Origin: Caldilineaceae bacterium
GTDB taxonomy: Bacteria; Chloroflexota; Anaerolineae; Caldilineales; Caldilineaceae
Assembly (NCBI GenBank): GCA_012032975.1
Contig: JAAUPU010000121.1
Coordinates: 1 to 7,623 of the forward strand
Reading direction: 5' to 3'
DNA length: 7,623 bases
In this document: piece by piece, positions 1 through 5,905 of the stretch
Position numbering within the stretch: the stretch's first letter is position 1
Layout: each line of letters starts with the position of its first letter
Notes under the pieces: generated by a model
The model's database searches: none
What the model was told of the DNA's origin: nothing
The model's input: only the letters and a program-made list of their open reading frames with translations
Position numbers and translations under genes: made by a program

Positions 1-1
1 T

Positions 2-415
2 GGCAGCGGCACGCGGATTCGCTTCGAGAGCCGCGTGATGGGCGACGAGCCGGTCTCTCTGACTGCTGTCGTCATGCCCACCAGCGCTGATGTCGTCGAG
101 TTCGTGGCCGACAATCCCAACGCCATCGGCTACGTGACGCGCGCCTATGTGACCGAGCAGCTCCAAACGAGGGTTGACGAAGTCGATGCAACTGTGGACC
201 AAGGGGAGATTGCTTTGGACAGCGTGCGTGTGCTGCCAGTGGATGGTCAACTGCCCACGCTCGAAGCGCTGGCCAACCAGAGCTACCCCATCACCCAGCC
301 GCTCTATCTGGTGAGCCAGGAGCGACCCCAGGGTTGGGTGCGGCAATTCATCGACTTCATGCTCAGCCCTGCAGGACAGGAGATCGTCGGCAAATATCAC
401 CTGCGCGTTCGTTAG
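2..415 (+). CDS. PstS-like phosphate-binding protein, C-terminal part (5' end outside window)
   Basis: The reading frame is open from the left edge to TAG at 413-415, giving about 137 residues of the C-terminal part of a periplasmic or lipid-anchored solute-binding protein of the PstS family. The first visible residues are GSGTR, the Ser-Gly-Thr phosphate-contact loop of such proteins. It is followed by NAIGYVTRAYV (the usual 'IGY' strand), a PLYLV strand, and the closing FIDFMLSPAGQEIVGKY helix, which is typical of PstS C-termini. The family delivers phosphate, or a related oxyanion, to a PstCA permease. No pstC, pstA or pstB follows, so either they lie upstream or this is a stand-alone binding protein. 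The frame is intact. A tungstate- or molybdate-type binding protein is a less likely alternative. Confidence 0.85.
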   Translation, partial: GSGTRIRFESRVMGDEPVSLTAVVMPTSADVVEFVADNPNAIGYVTRAYVTEQLQTRVDEVDATVDQGEIALDSVRVLPVDGQLPTLEALANQSYPITQPLYLVSQERPQGWVRQFIDFMLSPAGQEIVGKYHLRVR

Positions 416-434
416 GGTTGATTTGGGGAAATTT

Positions 435-481
435 TCCACAGATTGCGCAGAAAGACCTGGGTCACCTGCGCAATCTGTGGA
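435..481. repeat. Long perfect palindrome between pstS-like and phosphatase genes
   Basis: A perfect 16-bp inverted repeat lies here: left arm 435-450 (TCCACAGATTGCGCAG), right arm 466-481, with a 15-nt spacer (451-465). It starts 19 bp after the pstS-like stop and ends 10 bp before the likely ribosome site of the next gene. No T-run follows, so it is not a textbook Rho-independent terminator, although the RNA hairpin could still stop or stabilise transcripts. The arm layout, with CCAC at the outer left and GTGG at the outer right around A/T-rich ATT words, resembles the element at 4601-4671. This suggests a family of dispersed REP-like palindromes. Confidence 0.8.
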
Positions 482-504
482 TTGAAGTTCGAGAGGCTTC
501 CTTG

Positions 505-945
505 ATGCAGAAAACTGTCTTGTTCCTTTGCACGGGCAACTATTATCGCAGCCGTTTTGCCGAGCATTACTTCAACGCGCGTGCCGAGGCAGAGGGGATC
601 CCAGTGGCGCGCGACTCGCGCGGCCTCGCCACCGAATTGGGCGTGCGTAACATCGGCCCCCTTTCGCCCTATACCATCGATGCGCTGGCTGGGTATGAGA
701 TTCCTTTGCCTGATGAGCGCCGCCCACCCCTACAGGTCACAGAGGCAGACCTGTGCGACGCCGAGTTGGTCATCGCGCTCAAGGAGGCCGAGCATCGACC
801 GCTGCTGGCGGAAGGTCATCCCGCTTGGGTCGAGCGGGTGACCTATTGGCATATTCATGATCTGGATGTCGCGCCTGCATCCCACGCTCTGGAAGAAATC
901 AGACGCGAGATCGAAACCCTGCTCATTCTTCTTCATTCAGCGTGA
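505..945 (+). CDS. Low-molecular-weight protein-tyrosine-phosphatase-like protein
   Basis: The protein has 146 residues, the normal length for the low-molecular-weight phosphatase/arsenate reductase fold. After a short beta strand (KTVLFL) comes the P-loop C9-T-G-N-Y-Y-R15, which is the C-X5-R signature followed by S16. It differs from the common CxGNICRS form in having Tyr-Tyr before the arginine. A C-terminal WHIHDLDVA segment (D119 and D121) sits where the family places its general-acid aspartate. It probably hydrolyses phosphotyrosine or another small phosphate ester in the cytoplasm; arsenate reductase activity is possible but less supported, since no second and third redox cysteines are evident. 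The start at 505 is chosen because the motif begins directly after it and GAGAGG (491-496) precedes it at 8 nt. The frame stays open further upstream into the pstS-like gene and across the palindrome, but that extension is not protein-like. Confidence 0.85.
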   Translation: MQKTVLFLCTGNYYRSRFAEHYFNARAEAEGIPVARDSRGLATELGVRNIGPLSPYTIDALAGYEIPLPDERRPPLQVTEADLCDAELVIALKEAEHRPLLAEGHPAWVERVTYWHIHDLDVAPASHALEEIRREIETLLILLHSA

Positions 946-1051
946 CAGTAAAAAAAGAGCATTTGCCAGATGAACCGCTCCCGGCTATGATTACCGACGG
1001 GTCGTTGACCCACCCCAGACTTCGCTCCCAACAAACTAATTTCGTGCTCTC

Positions 1052-1067
1052 AACGAAGCGCTTGCAT
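1052..1067. promoter_or_regulatory. LacI-family-like operator candidate upstream of ugpA
   Basis: The core AAGCGCTT (1056-1063) is a perfect 8-bp palindrome centred on CG. The right half continues as CGCTTGCAT, close to the half-site seen in LacI/CcpA-type operators (CGNTTNCA). The left half (AACGAAGCG) is a poorer match. It lies about 90 bp before ugpA, a plausible place for a carbon-source repressor. No LacI-type regulator is in the window, so this rests on pattern only. Confidence 0.3.
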
Positions 1068-1072
1068 CTGTT

Positions 1073-1091
1073 AAGCCATCGAGGCTTTTTT
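1073..1091 (+). terminator. Weak Rho-independent terminator-like hairpin
   Basis: A 5-bp stem, AAGCC (1073-1077) pairing with GGCTT (1083-1087), encloses the 5-nt loop ATCGA and runs straight into a T-tract (1086-1091, then GTTT). It could end the phosphatase transcript, whose stop is 128 nt upstream, or act as an attenuator in a ugpA leader if transcription starts before it. The stem is short, so confidence is modest. The remainder of the 946-1152 non-coding stretch shows no convincing -35/-10 pair. Confidence 0.4.
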
Positions 1092-1152
1092 GTTTACGCA
1101 GCGCCAGCAGTCTGTTAACACGCTCGTCGCACCATAGGCAAGAGGTGTTGCT

Positions 1153-2055
1153 ATGGAAAGAATTTGGAGAGGCCACTCCGTCGCGGAACGCCGCGAATGG
1201 CTGCTCTTTATTGCCCTGGTCGGCCCAAATTTTCTCTTGTTTGGACTGTTTACCTATTGGCCGTTGATCTACAATGGCTATCTTAGCTTCGTCCGCTGGG
1301 ATATGTTGGCGCCCACCAAAACGTGGGTTGGGTTGGATAACTACCAGTATCTCTTTAACTCGCCCGAGTTTGCTACCATCATCGTCAACACCATTGTGTT
1401 CACTTTGGCTGCTGTCCTCTTGACCTGCATCATCGGCTTGCTGATCGCGCTGCTCTTGAACTTGCCCTTGCGCGGTCGTAGCGGCGTGCGCGGTGTCGTC
1501 TTTTCACCGGTGATGCTCAGCGGCGCGGCCATCGGCATTGTCTGGATCTACATTTTCGACCCCCGCTATGGATTGTTGGATATCTTCATCGGCGCATTCG
1601 GTTTTCAATCGCCCAACTGGCTGCTGGACACCGCCTGGGCCATGCCGGCCGTGATCATCGTCCACGTCTGGAAGACCATCGGCTATGCGGTCGTGATCTA
1701 TCTGGCCGGTCTGCAGGCCATCCCGCCGGAGTTGTATGAAGCTGCGGTTGTCGACGGCGCGGGCGCCCTGTCCCGTTTTCGCCACGTAACGCTGCCGGGG
1801 CTGTCGCCGGTCGTCTTTTTCCTGGTCATCACGACCCTGTTGGCAGGCTTCCAATCCTTCGACATCATCAAAGTGATGACCAATGGCGGGCCGGTCAACG
1901 CGACGACCACGCTGATCTACTATCTCTATCAAGAGGGCTTCGTCGGCTTTAATGCGGGGCGAGCGGGTGTTTCGGCTGTGGTTCTCTTTTTGGCCATGCT
2001 CACCTTTACCCTGGTGCAGATGCGTTTCAGCGAACGTTCGGTGCATTACAGTTAA
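1153..2055 (+). CDS. ugpA: Glycerol-3-phosphate-type ABC transporter permease UgpA
   Basis: This 300-residue inner-membrane permease of the MalF/UgpA class has about six hydrophobic segments (roughly 17-38, 76-103, 115-136, 165-187, 218-240 and 272-290). The cytoplasmic EAA loop, which docks on the ATPase, reads EAAVVDGAG (196-204) and closes with TLP (213-215). The C-terminal portion GGPVNATTTLIYYLYQEGF (245-263) and the ending VQMRFSERSVHYS closely follow the E. coli UgpA pattern as I remember it, which favours a glycerol-phosphate importer over a generic sugar importer. AGAGGTG (1141-1147) stands 5 nt before the ATG. It is the first gene of a ugpA-ugpE-ugpB set, with UgpE as its partner permease. 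No ATPase gene (ugpC) occurs here, so one must be shared from elsewhere. The frame is intact. Confidence 0.88.
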   Translation: MERIWRGHSVAERREWLLFIALVGPNFLLFGLFTYWPLIYNGYLSFVRWDMLAPTKTWVGLDNYQYLFNSPEFATIIVNTIVFTLAAVLLTCIIGLLIALLLNLPLRGRSGVRGVVFSPVMLSGAAIGIVWIYIFDPRYGLLDIFIGAFGFQSPNWLLDTAWAMPAVIIVHVWKTIGYAVVIYLAGLQAIPPELYEAAVVDGAGALSRFRHVTLPGLSPVVFFLVITTLLAGFQSFDIIKVMTNGGPVNATTTLIYYLYQEGFVGFNAGRAGVSAVVLFLAMLTFTLVQMRFSERSVHYS

Positions 2056-2140
2056 CATAACGGTTGACTTCACATCATATGGAAATAGTCAGCAGAGAAG
2101 CCACAGCGTTTGAATCCGTGAGCAGAAACAAGGCATTGGC

Positions 2141-3046
2141 ATGGCGGAAGCCCAACTTTCAGGCGAGCTAACCCAAACCCCGAAACCGAGTGGCTCGGTT
2201 GTCAAGAGTCAGTGGGTTGGACAGCGTAGCAATTGGCTCGGCAGGAGCATGGGCTATCTCGGCATGGCGCTCTGTCTGCTGATGATCGGGCTGCCAGTCT
2301 ACTGGATGATCATTGGGGCGTTCAAGGGCACAGCCGAAGTCTACAGAATTCCGCCCACCTGGATCCCCCGTGAGCCTACGCTCAACAACTTCGTCGATGC
2401 CTGGAATTCTGCCCCTTTGGTCGCTATTACATCAACACTTGATCACGACGCTTGTTGGCAGCGGCTTCGAGATTTTCTTTGCGGTCACATCGGCTTTCGC
2501 CTTCGTCTTTCTGCGTTTTCCCAAGCGAGATTGGCTCTTTGTGGTGCTGCTGGCTGCGCTGATGGTGCCCAACCAGATCACCATCCTGCCCAACTATTTG
2601 ACGATGGGGCGGTTGGGCTGGATCAATACCTACCAGGGCATTATCGTCCCCGGCGCATCGGTGGCCTATGGCACCTTTCTGCTGCGTCAATATTACAAGA
2701 CGCTGCCCATCGAAGTGATGGACGCCGCGCGGGTGGATGGCGCCGGCCACATGCGCACGCTCTGGTCGGTCGTGGTGCCGTTGGCCAAGCCGGCGATCAT
2801 CTCCTTTGGGCTGTTGAGCATCGTGGCCAAGTGGAATGACTTCCTCTGGCCGCTGCTGGTCACCAACACCAAAGACATGCGTGTGTTGCCCATCGGCATC
2901 TACTGGCTGATGGTTGAAGAAGGCACCATCGATGGGGCGTTGTGATGGCGGGCACCCTTTTCGTGGTCTTGCCCGTTGTGCTTGTCTTTCTCTATGCCCA
3001 ACGTTATATCGTGGAAGGGATCGCCGCCGGCGCGGTCAAAGGCTAA
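2141..3046 (+). pseudogene. ugpE: UgpE-like ABC transporter permease, broken by three frame shifts
   Basis: This is the second permease (MalG/UgpE class) of the importer, but it is readable only across three frames. Frame one (from ATG 2141) holds TM1 and runs to NSAP. It must move back one base at TTT 2416-2418 to give NSAPFGRYYINT, again at TT 2439-2440 (otherwise TGA) to give LITTLVGSG, and again at GATGGGG 2931-2937. Without the last shift it stops at TGA 2943-2945; with it the protein continues as DWGVVMAGTLFVVLP, a final membrane helix and a normal tail ending at TAA 3044-3046. Each shift equals one missing base, and T in a T-run fits all three. The repaired product has 302 residues, the usual length, with an intact EAA loop (EVMDAARVDGAG). 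NSAPF also occurs in E. coli UgpE as I recall it. The three losses sum to one codon, so the ends are in phase. Sequencing error is the likeliest cause; a real pseudogene would leave UgpA without a partner. Confidence 0.85.
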
Positions 3047-3097
3047 CCCGGACGATCTCACGTTCTGTCGAACCGTTTTTCGTATTCGTACCCTACC

Positions 3098-3105
3098 GAG
3101 GAGGT
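3098..3105 (+). promoter_or_regulatory. Strong Shine-Dalgarno site of ugpB
   Basis: GAGGAGGT matches the anti-Shine-Dalgarno sequence almost fully and stands 4 nt before ATG 3110. It decides this start over the internal ATG at 3125. It is much stronger than the sites before ugpA and ugpE, which fits the need for excess binding protein over permease. Confidence 0.8.
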
Positions 3106-3109
3106 ATCC

Positions 3110-4459
3110 ATGTCCGTAAATCGCATGAACCGACGTCATTTCCTGCAAGCTCTGGGAGTCAGTACCGGGGTAATGGCTCTGGCGGCATGTGCGCCGGCCG
3201 CTGCTCCGTCGGCATCCAGCGGCGGTGAAGCCAGCGCGCCGGCCGCCGAACAAGTTACTGTCACCCTGTGGAGCAGTTTCACCGGCAAGAATGGCGAGAC
3301 CGAAACCGCTCTTGTCGAGCGTTTCAACGAAAGCCAGGAAGATGTCGTCATCGACTATCAATTCCAGGGGAGCTATGAAGAGACGGCCCAGAAGGTGACC
3401 GCCGCGCTCCAGGCCAACACGGCGCCGGATGTGTCGCTCTTGAGCGATGTCTGGTGGTTCAAGTTTTATCTGAACCAGACCCTCGTGCCGCTGGACGAAC
3501 TGATGGCCGCAGAGCAGGTCGATCTCAGCGACTATCAGGACTCGCTGATCAACGAAGGCATTCGCCAGGGCAAGCTCTGGTGGGTGCCCTTTGCGCGTAG
3601 CACCCCGCTCTTCTATTACAACAAGGAGAAGTGGGCCGCGGCGAATCTGCCTGACCGTGGGCCAGAAACCTGGGACGAGTTCATGGAGTGGGCGCCAAAT
3701 CTGATCGAGATGGACGGCGACGAGATGAAGACCGCCGCCTTCTCTCACCCAGACGGTGCCAGCTATATCGCGTGGCTCTTCCAGGGCGTCGCGTGGCAGT
3801 TCGAGGGCAGCTACAGCGATCCAGAGTTCAACATGCATATGACCGACGACACCACCATTTCCGCCGGTCAGTTTTACTACGACACTGTCCACACCTACGA
3901 ATGGGCGCGACCCAGCAAGGACATCCAGACCGACTTCATCAACGGCTTCACCGCCGCAGCAATGATGTCCACGGGTTCCATGGGCGGCATCAACGCCAAT
4001 GCCGAATTCGAGTTTGGCACAGCATTCCTGCCCAAGAAAGAGCAGTTCGGCTGCTGCACCGGCGGCGCGGGGCTGGCGATCTTGACCAACACGCCAGAGG
4101 AAAAGCGGCCGGGAGCAGCCCAATACATCGCCTTTGCCTCCAATCCAGAACAGACCGCTTTCTGGTCCCAGAATACCGGCTACATGCCCGTGCGCAAGAG
4201 CGCGCTGGAAAGCGCCGAAATGCAGGCTTACTTCGAGGAGTTCCCACAGTTCAAGACCGCCACGGAACAGTTGGCGCTCACCCAACCCCAGGACTCGGCG
4301 CGGGTCTTCGTGCCCAATGGCGACCAGATTATCGGCAAGGGTCTGGAGCGGATCACCGTGCAGTCGGAAGATGTAGCCACGGTCTTTGGCGAGGTTCAGG
4401 TAATCCTGGAGCAGGAAGCCGAGCCGGTCGTGGCCGCGCTTCAGGCTGTCGAAGGGTAA
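3110..4459 (+). CDS. ugpB: Glycerol-3-phosphate-type ABC transporter substrate-binding lipoprotein UgpB
   Basis: This is a 449-residue extracytoplasmic solute-binding protein. The N-terminus carries a twin-arginine motif (NRRHFLQ, residues 7-13), a hydrophobic stretch and the lipobox LAAC with Cys27. This predicts Tat export and lipid anchoring; an Ala/Pro/Ser/Gly linker follows up to about residue 47. The mature part starts VTVTLWSSFTG, as in family-1 binding proteins. UgpB-like blocks are VPFARSTPLFYYNKE (159-173), MSTGSMGGI (286-294), CCTGGAGLAIL (315-325), FWSQNTGYMPV (351-361) and SARVF with R398. QNTGYxP in particular is a UgpB hallmark, and these blocks fall where the family forms its ligand pocket. 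The likely ligand is sn-glycerol-3-phosphate or a glycerophosphodiester, though a sugar cannot be excluded. The gene is last in the set, 63 bp after ugpE, whereas in E. coli ugpB comes first. The frame is intact over its whole length. Confidence 0.88.
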   Translation: MSVNRMNRRHFLQALGVSTGVMALAACAPAAAPSASSGGEASAPAAEQVTVTLWSSFTGKNGETETALVERFNESQEDVVIDYQFQGSYEETAQKVTAALQANTAPDVSLLSDVWWFKFYLNQTLVPLDELMAAEQVDLSDYQDSLINEGIRQGKLWWVPFARSTPLFYYNKEKWAAANLPDRGPETWDEFMEWAPNLIEMDGDEMKTAAFSHPDGASYIAWLFQGVAWQFEGSYSDPEFNMHMTDDTTISAGQFYYDTVHTYEWARPSKDIQTDFINGFTAAAMMSTGSMGGINANAEFEFGTAFLPKKEQFGCCTGGAGLAILTNTPEEKRPGAAQYIAFASNPEQTAFWSQNTGYMPVRKSALESAEMQAYFEEFPQFKTATEQLALTQPQDSARVFVPNGDQIIGKGLERITVQSEDVATVFGEVQVILEQEAEPVVAALQAVEG

Positions 4460-4519
4460 ATCCGGTTCGTTGGAGAACGCTGGCCAGGAAATCGGTTTTC
4501 TCGCGACTCGACAATAGGC

Positions 4520-4564
4520 AAAAAGGAATGCTCTCCGTCGCCAGATGGGGAGCATTCCTTTTTT
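4520..4564 (+). terminator. Rho-independent terminator of the ugp operon
   Basis: The left arm (4520-4536, A5-GGAATGCTCTCC) pairs with 4547-4563 over 17 positions with one G-T wobble. The loop has 10 nt, and seven T residues (4558-4564) close the structure. It lies 60 bp after the ugpB stop. The A-tract on the left arm mirrors the T-tract, so it could also work on the opposite strand, but no minus-strand gene ends here. Confidence 0.9.
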
Positions 4565-4568
4565 GTTT

Positions 4569-4760
4569 CTATTCAGGAGTCTGCCTCAAAAGCCCTCTTT
4601 GCCACGAATTTCACGAATTAGTACGAATTGACTTGTCGGCTTCAGAGAGAAAATTCGTAAAATTCCGTGGCTGAACACCTTTTTGCGGCGCAGCCAGTCA
4701 GCCATTCTGGAACGAAACCGCCCGGTGAAATCCGGGAAATCCGTGGCTGACCTGAATAGG
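4569..4760. repeat. Composite intergenic repeat with inverted and direct CCACGAATT-type units
   Basis: Most of the 360-bp gap between ugpB and the next gene is repetitive. The left arm 4601-4619 (GCCACGAATTTCACGAATT) pairs with 4652-4671 with one mismatch and one extra base. A third short ACGAATT unit sits at 4623-4629. The right arm is echoed at about 4724-4750: both copies end in CCGTGGCTGA (4665-4674 and 4741-4750). An outer 9-bp inverted repeat, CTATTCAGG (4569-4577) with CCTGAATAG (4751-4759), frames the whole. I see no open frame, transposase or target-site duplication. A non-autonomous dispersed repeat is the best reading. Confidence 0.65.
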
Positions 4761-4818
4761 CATCCGCTATTTGCGTGAGCTATTTTTCAGCGTCATCCCG
4801 AACAGAACGAGGAACGAT

Positions 4819-5239
4819 ATGATCGACATCGCGGGCTATTTCAACCGATACGCATGGGCCGTCGAACAGGTGGACGAAGAGGTCTGGCGCGCTACCTTTG
4901 CCACTGAAAGCGAGGAAGAGTTTGACCTCTACTGCATGGTCAGCGGTGAATCAGTCCATTTGCGCTCAGCCCGTTCCTGCCACCGCCACAGTCCGAATGC
5001 CGGGGAGCGCTATACACGACGCTGCTACGGCTGAACCAGCAACTTCGGGGGCCTACTTTGCTGTAGACGAGGATGGCGACATCAATCTGCTGGCGAATGC
5101 GACCAGCGACGAATTGAGTTTCGAGGTTTTTGCGTCAACGTTGGATCTTCTGACCCACTATGCAGAGACGATGGCGCGCGACCTTGGTCGCGTCAGTCGC
5201 GAAGTGGGCTATCAAAGCACATTCTTGCGGACCCAATAA
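4819..5239 (+). pseudogene. YbjN / CesT-chaperone-like small protein, broken by two frame shifts
   Basis: Three frames give one coherent protein of about 140 residues. From ATG 4819 it reads MIDIAGYFNRYAWAVEQVDE through DLYCMVSGES. One base is missing at TTT 4959-4961, after which the text is HFALSPFLPPP and, later, LYTTLLRLNQQLRG. A second base is missing in the G-run 5047-5051, after which AYFAVDEDGDINLLAN continues to TAA 5237-5239. The pattern of a central proline-containing 'FLP' turn, then 'LLRLNQQL-GAYFAVDEDGDI' and a C-terminal helical region fits the YbjN or type III secretion chaperone-like fold, found widely in bacteria without type III secretion. No enzyme motif is visible. GAGGAA (4809-4814) stands 4 nt before the start. 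Left uncorrected, the first frame ends at 5034. The family assignment comes from memory of the pattern and is moderate; the frame reconstruction is firmer. Confidence 0.65.
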
Positions 5240-5277
5240 GAAACGGGCGCCGACCTAGTCGGCGCCCGTTTCTTATT
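5235..5277. terminator. Bidirectional terminator between convergent genes
   Basis: A perfect 20-bp stem, 5235-5254 (AATAAGAAACGGGCGCCGAC) with 5258-5277, has a 3-nt loop CTA. The GC-rich core is flanked by A-rich and T-rich ends on both strands. The stop codon of the YbjN-like gene (5237-5239) lies inside the left arm, and the phasin-like gene on the other strand ends 7 bp beyond the right arm. One hairpin can therefore serve both genes. Confidence 0.9.
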
Positions 5278-5283
5278 GACGGC

Positions 5284-5757
5284 TCAATGGAGCGCGAAGG
5301 TTGGGTCCAGTTGCAGAAGTTCTTGGTCGATCTTGGCGCTGACGGCTTCGATCTCCAGGCTCAGCTGTTGCAGGCGATCCCGGCTGGGGATGCCCATACG
5401 CTCCAAGACACGTTGGATCTGACGCTCCAGCTCATCTTCGGCAATGTCGCCAAATTCGCCTGTTTCATAGCCATTTTGCGATCCAGATGAGGACAGACGT
5501 TGATTGCTCGCGCGCTCTCGTTCGTCGTAAGTTGTGTGTTGCCGGCTACCCGCGGGCACAAGCGCCTCCCCTCGGCGCTCCGCACTATGGATCAAGCGAT
5601 TGCCCGCCCTCAACGTCGCTCTGGCCGAGTCGAAGGCCAGGCCCCAAAATCCGATGTAGGCAAGCAGCGCACGGTGGCCAGCAGAACACGCACCTCCAAG
5701 TCCGTTGCTCAACTGCCGTGGAAATCGAAGGGGTATTGGATTCAACCTGGCGTACAT
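5284..5757 (-). CDS. Phasin-like polyhydroxyalkanoate granule-associated protein
   Basis: The protein has 157 residues and no signal peptide. The N-terminal half has an amphipathic to hydrophobic helix (ALLAYIGFWGLAFDSARATL, 30-49) and then a helix ending in RRGEAL (61-66), as in granule-associated phasins. A polar, probably disordered stretch (67-105) follows. The C-terminus has VLERMGIPSRDRLQQL (117-132) and a coiled-coil-like EIEAVSAKIDQELLQL (135-150); the 'IPSR-D---L' turn followed by a short coil is a phasin superfamily trait. Such proteins coat PHA granules or recruit PHA enzymes in the cytoplasm. No phaC or phaB is in the window, so the assignment rests on sequence form. The frame is intact. 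GAGGAG (5766-5771) stands 8 nt before the ATG. A generic coiled-coil protein is the alternative. Confidence 0.65.
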   Translation of the reverse strand: MYARLNPIPLRFPRQLSNGLGGACSAGHRALLAYIGFWGLAFDSARATLRAGNRLIHSAERRGEALVPAGSRQHTTYDERERASNQRLSSSGSQNGYETGEFGDIAEDELERQIQRVLERMGIPSRDRLQQLSLEIEAVSAKIDQELLQLDPTFALH

Positions 5758-5765
5758 GACACTTT

Positions 5766-5771
5766 CTCCTC
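5766..5771 (-). promoter_or_regulatory. Shine-Dalgarno site of the phasin-like gene
   Basis: On the minus strand this reads GAGGAG, 8 nt before ATG at 5757. It fixes the start and is among the best ribosome sites in the window. Confidence 0.75.
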
Positions 5772-5866
5772 TTTTTCAGGTGATTGGGTTGGTTGGGCAA
5801 ATGCTCACGATATTGGGAAGCTGATTCCGCCAACCGGCCCCAACGCACCGCTCAGCCCCGACCATC

Positions 5867-5905
5867 ATTATCCTTTATGACGCAGTTATGACGCAGTGCG
5901 TTATG
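5867..5905 (-). promoter_or_regulatory. Phasin promoter region with exact 11-bp tandem repeat (PHO-box-like)
   Basis: On the minus strand CTGCGTCATAA occurs twice head-to-tail (5896-5886 and 5885-5875), followed two bases later by GATAAT (5872-5867), a good -10 hexamer. No TTGACA-like -35 stands 16-18 bp upstream, so the repeat probably binds an activator that replaces it. A third CATAAC lies upstream at 5905-5900. The repeated GTCATAA cores, 11 bp apart, equal the register of the E. coli PHO box (CTGTCAT repeats every 11 bp), although the distance to the -10 is shorter than there. Transcription would start near 5860, leaving a leader of about 100 nt before the phasin-like gene. Confidence 0.5.

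Noticed and set aside
999..1011. Hairpin GGGTC-GTT-GACCC after the phosphatase gene
   Set aside because: The 5-bp stem has no T-run and no other supporting feature; chance is likely.
1005..1034. TTGACC as a -35 element for ugpA
   Set aside because: No acceptable -10 hexamer lies 16-18 bp downstream.
2064..2092. TTGACT as an internal promoter before ugpE
   Set aside because: The position 17 bp downstream reads AGTCAG, not a -10 element.
2413..2419. Programmed -1 frameshifting at a slippery heptamer in ugpE
   Set aside because: The gene needs three shifts and the other two have no slippery form. Permeases of this class are not known to use programmed frameshifting.
2900..4555. A 551-codon open frame on the minus strand
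   Set aside because: It lies antisense to ugpE's end and all of ugpB, which has clear family blocks. The translation has no recognisable domain and arises from the codon bias of the true gene.
3688..4674. A 328-codon plus-strand frame overlapping ugpB
   Set aside because: It is an Arg/His-rich out-of-frame reading of ugpB that runs on through the terminator and into the repeat.
5500..5880. Plus-strand open frames of 90-126 codons over the phasin-like gene and its upstream region
   Set aside because: No ribosome site or domain supports them, and the minus-strand phasin-like gene has a good ribosome site and coherent sequence.
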